In this document: positions 59,375 through 64,000 of the stretch, piece after piece
Position numbering within the stretch: position 1 is the stretch's first letter
Layout: every line of letters begins with the position of its first letter
Origin: Zoroaster sp. YZ-2022
Taxonomy: Eukaryota > Echinodermata > Asteroidea > Forcipulatida > Zoroasteridae
Length of the DNA stretch: 64,000 nucleotides
Assembly: GCA_029582265.1 (NCBI GenBank)
Contig: CM055816.1
Span: forward strand, 25,233,733-25,297,732
Reading direction: 5' to 3'
The notes under the pieces: model-generated
The model's input: only the letters and a program-made list of their open reading frames with translations
Told to the model about the DNA's origin: nothing
The model's database searches: none
Position numbers and translations under genes: made by a program

Positions 59375-60228
59375 TCGGTTTTTGTTCGGTATTGTTGTGC
59401 TTGTAACGGTAATTATCTCAAACAAAACGACAATAAAACTACCGAATATTATATCAATCATTTGTCAACAAGAGATATGAAATCAATAAATTCGAAGCCT
59501 TGATGACAGGACAATTTAGTTTTTCATTACGTTTTTCCGCCCGTTGTCGGCTCGTATTATATGAGAGGTTTCAGCTGTTACTGAGAACAGACTATTGAAT
59601 TTTAAGCGGTTTTTGTTCGGTATTGTTGTGCTTGTAACGGTTATTATCTCACATAAAATGACAATAAAACTACCGAATGTTATATCAATTATTTGTCACC
59701 GAGAGATATGAAATTATTAAATTTGAAGTTTTGTGATGACAGACTAATATTATCTTTATCAGTCCAAACAGTAATTTAAAAAAAGTGTAAGCAAACTGAT
59801 CTAACTGAGGAATCAGCAACAATACAAAAGTGTGAAATGCAATAAAGTAAAATAATAAGAATTAAACAATGATCAGAAAGAAATTAAAACAATCCAGTCA
59901 CTATTCTAAGTTCATAACATCCAATATAAATCAGAGAAACAGAAGGAAAGTAACAAATACAAATACAATATAAATAAATATCAAAACAATTGTTCATGAT
60001 TGGCAATTCTTTAAGTACAACTGTTACAACTGGTCATTGGAACTCGGTCAGACTTACTGACCCGTGAAAGTCTACTCACATGTTTCAGAAAAAACAGATA
60101 AAAATAATAACATTTACCAGGATCGCCAAGTTAACAATTAAGACTTAACTTTAGCTTTGAACTCATGAACTGTAAGAAAGTCTTTTCTGTGGTAAAATAT
60201 ATTTATTTTCTGTTAGGATAATGCATTT
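59375..60228. repeat. duplicated block B, copy 2, left part
   Basis: Matches 49785-50644. Confidence 0.88.
60217..60228. repeat. 12-bp target-site duplication of PLE, left copy
   Basis: GATAATGCATTT, repeated at 60990-61001 and present once in the empty paralogous site near 50633. Confidence 0.93.
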
Positions 60229-60389
60229 AGGTAAAACTTGTAGCTTTGCATGGTGAGGATGATAAGTAAGACTAAATTGCTGTGACACCATGTGGAATCT
60301 CAATTGAGTAGTAATTAGTTCTGAAAAGAACTGGAGGTACAACTCGACGTTTCGATCAGTATGCTCTGATCGTCCTCAGTATGCTCTGA

Positions 60390-60723
60390 TCGACCGAGCA
60401 CACGGCCGCAGAGGAGATTTCGAGAAGTCCGCCATCGTCAAGCACTCGCACATCAAGGACCACCAAATCGACTGGCAGGCAGCCCAACTCATCACACCCA
60501 TCAACACATGGCACCCCAGACGCATCAGAGAGGCCATGGAGATCGTCAAACTGTGCCACAGGACATCGGCTTCTACATCAGCGACATTTGGCGACCACTA
60601 CTACGGACTGAAGGATCTTCTATATCCAAAGTCCATAACCCAGCCCAGACTGAGGGATCTCCTATATCCTAAGTCAACCACCCTCCACCCCCTGTGCTTG
60701 TTAACAACTGATTCAGTTCAGTG
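60390..60723 (+). pseudogene. GIY-YIG C-terminal region of PLE family 2
   Basis: The plus strand reads 'RAHGRRGDFEKSAIVKHSHIKDHQIDW', then 'HPRRIREAMEIVK' and 'CHRTSASTSATFGDHYYGLKDLL', ending at TGA 60721-60723. The GIY and YIG strands themselves lie upstream of the truncation and are missing. Almost the same protein as 1539-1830. Confidence 0.85.
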
Positions 60724-60873
60724 AGAACACACTCCTCTCCCCCAACCCCTAGGATCCTAGTCTCAACAGTTCCCGCCTGCGCGCCTCAACGAACTAATCC
60801 TCCAGCATCCATTCATGGGATGATCCTCCAGCAGTCTACTTAAGCAGCAGCATTTTCCAGAGTCCGGTTTTCT

Positions 60874-60908
60874 CCTGAGGACGATCAGAGCATACTGATC
60901 GAAACGTC
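60874..60908 (+). ncRNA. hammerhead-ribozyme-like motif, PLE family 2
   Basis: CTGAGGA, C, GATCAG-AGCATA-CTGATC, GAAAC-GTC. A second, inverted copy of the hairpin lies at 60346-60379. Confidence 0.5.
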
Positions 60909-60989
60909 GAGTTGTACCTCCAGTTCTTTTCAGAACTAATTACTACTCAATTGAGATTCCACATGGTGTCACCGCAATTTAGTCTTACT

Positions 60990-62480
60990 GATAATGCATT
61001 TGTTGATGCATAACTGCAGCCTATATATATGAAAGCTTCAGCAATAGTGAAAATACATTCAGGTTGTTTATTATGTGAAATAAATTGTCTCATGAACTTT
61101 AAATGTGTTCCTGCCTATAGTTAATACGGTTAGTTGTGTGACAAATTTGATTATCTCAAAATGCAACTTGAGGGCCATATTTTGGACAGTGTTGTACATG
61201 TACATAATAAACATTCATTTAATTAACAGTATATAATGGTTGATGCTTTAAACAAATTTATATAAAAATAAAATCATCTAGCTTGTACAATTCGTTTGTG
61301 TCCTTTTTGCTTTTAATTATCTTTCATCTTAGCCACCCCCCATATAATTACATTATTGTGTGACCATGAATTTAGGGTATGGTTCTGCTTTAAAATAGTT
61401 TGTTGTGAAAGTAGGCATCAGTATATAAAACATACAAATGTTGCTGACTGAAAATTTATTATGGACCAACCCTTGCGCTAGTACCTTTGATTTGCCGACT
61501 GACAATTGATGTATAATTTACTTATGTTTAACTATTGACTTTTATGATGATGTATTTATACCTTTTGTTTTTGTTTAATATGTGAAGAGTATCGCTACGG
61601 TGTTTACATTTTTTGCTAATCAACCTTGATTACATGGTTGTGTATGCAGGGTTTTTCCTTGTTGTCAGAATATCGTCTTTGCCTAGCATATTCTGACCAG
61701 GGCCAGTCGGCCTTTTTACAATCATTGTTCCTTGTAATTTTAGATTGCATTGTTCTTACCATGTATTTTGTTTTCTTGTTTACACTGATGTGTCACTGCG
61801 CCATGAGCGTCTCTTCTGACGGATACCGGTGCATTACAAATGTTCATTATTATTATTATTATTATTGAGAACAATTATTGGGGTGACGCACACCATACCC
61901 CCTGCCCCCGCTCGCTACGGACCTGGGCGGTGAGGACGAGTGAACCCTGTAGGCCTGAGCAATCTTGTTTGCATTAATTTATATTATTTTATAAATACAA
62001 TTTTACAAAGGTTCTTCTGTACTTAATTCACCGCCAAATTCGAGTGGCATGGTAGTCTTGTGGTTTAGAATGCTCACCTTCCAAGTAGGTAGTTGGAATC
62101 GAGACTAGGTTTAGGTTGTAAATATTTGTAACAGGATTAGCAACATTTTTTGTTAACTACAACACTAATTCAGAAACAAAACCTTTCCGTAAATCAATAA
62201 TGTATGTGCTGTGGAGAACTTTTTTGAAGGAATATAAATCCCAAATTTCATGTTTAGTACCGTATGCATGCTAGCTGCCGACCAGTCTGGTTGCCGCTTT
62301 TGTATAATTGGTTTTTCTAGTAAATAATGGATTTACATTTATTTTAGTCTTATATATTAATTAGTCGAAATTTAGTGACATACGGCTCTTCATACGAGAA
62401 AAAACTGCAATGGTGAACAATTCTAGTGCGACACGACAGCACTTCTAGTGCGACGCGACAACACTTCTAGTGCGACGCGA
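60990..62480. repeat. duplicated block B, copy 2, right part
   Basis: Matches 50633 to about 52110, including the LINE 3' end-like segment (61620-61868), tRNA-like head (62041-62106) and three minisatellite units (62416-62480). Confidence 0.88.
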
Positions 62481-62484
62481 TGTT

Positions 62485-62974
62485 TCATTTTTAGAAACCT
62501 TTTCATTTAATTGATGGAATTCATGTTGTTCTGAACTAGTTTGGGGATTTGTGTTCAAACTATTAATTTCAAATCCACATCGTTTTTTGCTTTTTAGCAA
62601 ACCAATCACAAACCAAATTGTATGAATGATTCAGCCGTCGAAAATCCGTCATCTTGTCCGGAGTTTTCCATCCAACCGTCGACCCTTACATATTATTGGC
62701 CCAGGGCGTGACCTTCGGCTTCTGGGCGTGGCGTTTAGGACTGGTGGTATCATAATGCATCATGCTTTAACATTTCTCTATCATACCCATTCAATTCGTA
62801 GAGAAATATGAAGAAAAACATAGATCACAGAATGGACTGGTACTTGGGGCGTCGCCTCAGTCGCGTACTAGGACACCGATTCCGAGCCCTGTTGAAATTC
62901 TGTTCATATCGTGACGATATTGTCCCTTTAAATATCCACGATGTGTGGATATTTGTCCATGAGCCAGCAAATTT
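62485..62974. repeat. duplicated block C, copy 2
   Basis: 62490-62735 matches 55550-55850. 62735-62974 matches 56795-57044. The roughly 940 bp between these in copy 1 are absent here. Confidence 0.75.
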
Positions 62975-64000
62975 TTCGGTACCATCTGGAGGACTAATTC
63001 ATATGTTTTCTTGTTACGAAAATATACGAAAATTCCAAACAAATATGATAGACTTGGTGAAACGGTAGCTTAGTTCTCGTTTTAAGCAATTTTGCTGTAA
63101 AAATTAAATGCTAAGCCTCGTCCAATAAAACACCGTTACGACTGTTTGAAGATTGCTGCCAGACGTAGCCTCAAAAGATCCCATGTTATTACACGCAGCA
63201 CAATAATTAAAGCTAAACAGCAACATAAAACAACTCTTGTACATGATATGTCAAAAATCACCAACGAAATCAGAATTAACGCAGAAAATACGTCTTTGGG
63301 AAGCAAACTCAAAGTTTCACCTCTCTTCAACAATATTTGTTTTGGTTTTGTGTTTTGGAACTTAAAGCTAAGATTTAGGGTCAGTTTTCATTGAGTTTAT
63401 CGCATTACATTGACTGCTAAACTCAGTGGCGTACCTGGGGCACGGGGGGACGGGGGAACGGGGACATCTTTTAATTGAAACATAAACTAAAGACTCAATA
63501 ACTGAGGAAGTATTTATAATATGAATAACATTCTTTGTTAAAGAGACAGTATCGTCACGATCAGAGCAGACTTTCAACAGGGCATTGAATCGGTGATCTA
63601 GTTTAAGATGAAAAATGTGACTGAAAATTACTGGCTCATTTATGCAGCAGCAATGATAATATGACTTTATTATGTGGTGTATTATTTTCAGTCACTGATG
63701 AGTTAATCTAAACTAGCATGCACTCCAATTCCATGCCCTGTTTGATCCTGACGATATTGTCCCTTTAATATGGGTATAAATGTCTTTTTGATGTCTTTTT
63801 AGTGTTTCATTACGTTTTTCCGCCCGCTGTCGGCTCGCATTATAATGTGAGGTTTCAGCTCTTACTGAGAACAGACTATTGTAACGGTTATTAGCTCAAA
63901 CAAAATGACAATAAAACTACCGAATATTATATAAATAATTTGTCAACGAGAGATATGAAACCAATAAATTTGTTTTTGATGACAGACCAATATTATCTAT
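62975..64000 (+). repeat. family R fragment (arm e, then other modules)
   Basis: Arm e to about 63430, a short G-rich run (63433-63462), then a segment with GTCACTGATGAGTTAATCTA and module b to the window end. No coding potential. Confidence 0.65.

Larger units (their letters stand above)
60229..60989 (+). mobile_element. Penelope-like element, family 2, 5'-truncated with inverted end
   Basis: 761-bp insertion. 60229-60380 is an inverted pLTR 3' part that begins 36 nt beyond the pLTR end. About 60394-60720 is the GIY-YIG C-terminus in plus orientation. 60721-60989 is the pLTR in plus orientation. A 12-bp TSD flanks it. Confidence 0.92.

Overview
This window is eukaryotic, repeat-dense DNA with no convincing host protein-coding gene. 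The transposon mix is Penelope-like elements with GIY-YIG endonucleases, a Tc1-like DNA transposon, an I-clade LINE, a Tx1/L1-like LINE, CR1/L2-type LINE tails, a Kolobok-like element with a THAP exon, and tRNA-derived SINEs with (ATT)n tails. That mix fits a marine invertebrate, most likely an invertebrate deuterostome such as an echinoderm or hemichordate. This is an inference from element content; the species cannot be read from the sequence.

Layout. 1-3.1 kb: fragments of a long unclassified dispersed repeat (called family R below), a 5'-truncated Penelope-like element (PLE) on the minus strand (1217-2035) and a 117-bp tandem array (2144-2950). 3.1-3.7 kb: a small island of apparently unique DNA. 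4.3-10.3 kb: a 5.96-kb composite PLE (tandem units plus an inverted end) flanked by a 13-bp target-site duplication (TSD), sitting inside family R. 10.3-14.7 kb: family R with two minisatellites. 14.66-21.36 kb: a Tc1-like transposon with long terminal inverted repeats and a dead transposase, interrupted by a 4.58-kb I-clade LINE with a 12-bp TSD. 21.4-34.8 kb: more family R, SINEs and minisatellites, including a higher-order repeat at 33.85-34.15 kb. 34.85-42.7 kb: a CR1/L2-like LINE 3' end running into a very long (ATT)n tract, which is split by a roughly 6.0-kb Tx1/L1-like LINE on the minus strand. 43.4-46.9 kb: a long-inverted-repeat copy of family R, a 664-bp Kolobok-like element carrying a decayed THAP zinc-finger exon, and a tRNA-Leu-like SINE. 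47.5-64 kb: a mosaic of duplicated multi-kilobase blocks. One block pair (49.8-52.3 and 59.4-62.5 kb) differs by a 761-bp PLE insertion, so the filled and empty sites are both present.

How the pieces interact. The region has grown by nesting (PLE into R; LINE into Tc1 into R; LINE into microsatellite; Kolobok into R), by segmental duplication, and by local minisatellite expansion at points inside family R. All coding regions found are transposon genes, and nearly all have frameshifts, stops or missing catalytic residues. The observations most worth follow-up are the PLE integration structure (tandem template, inverted end, a repeated 36-nt terminal extension, a covarying hammerhead-like hairpin), the LINE embedded in an (ATT)n tract, and the THAP-bearing TTAA element.
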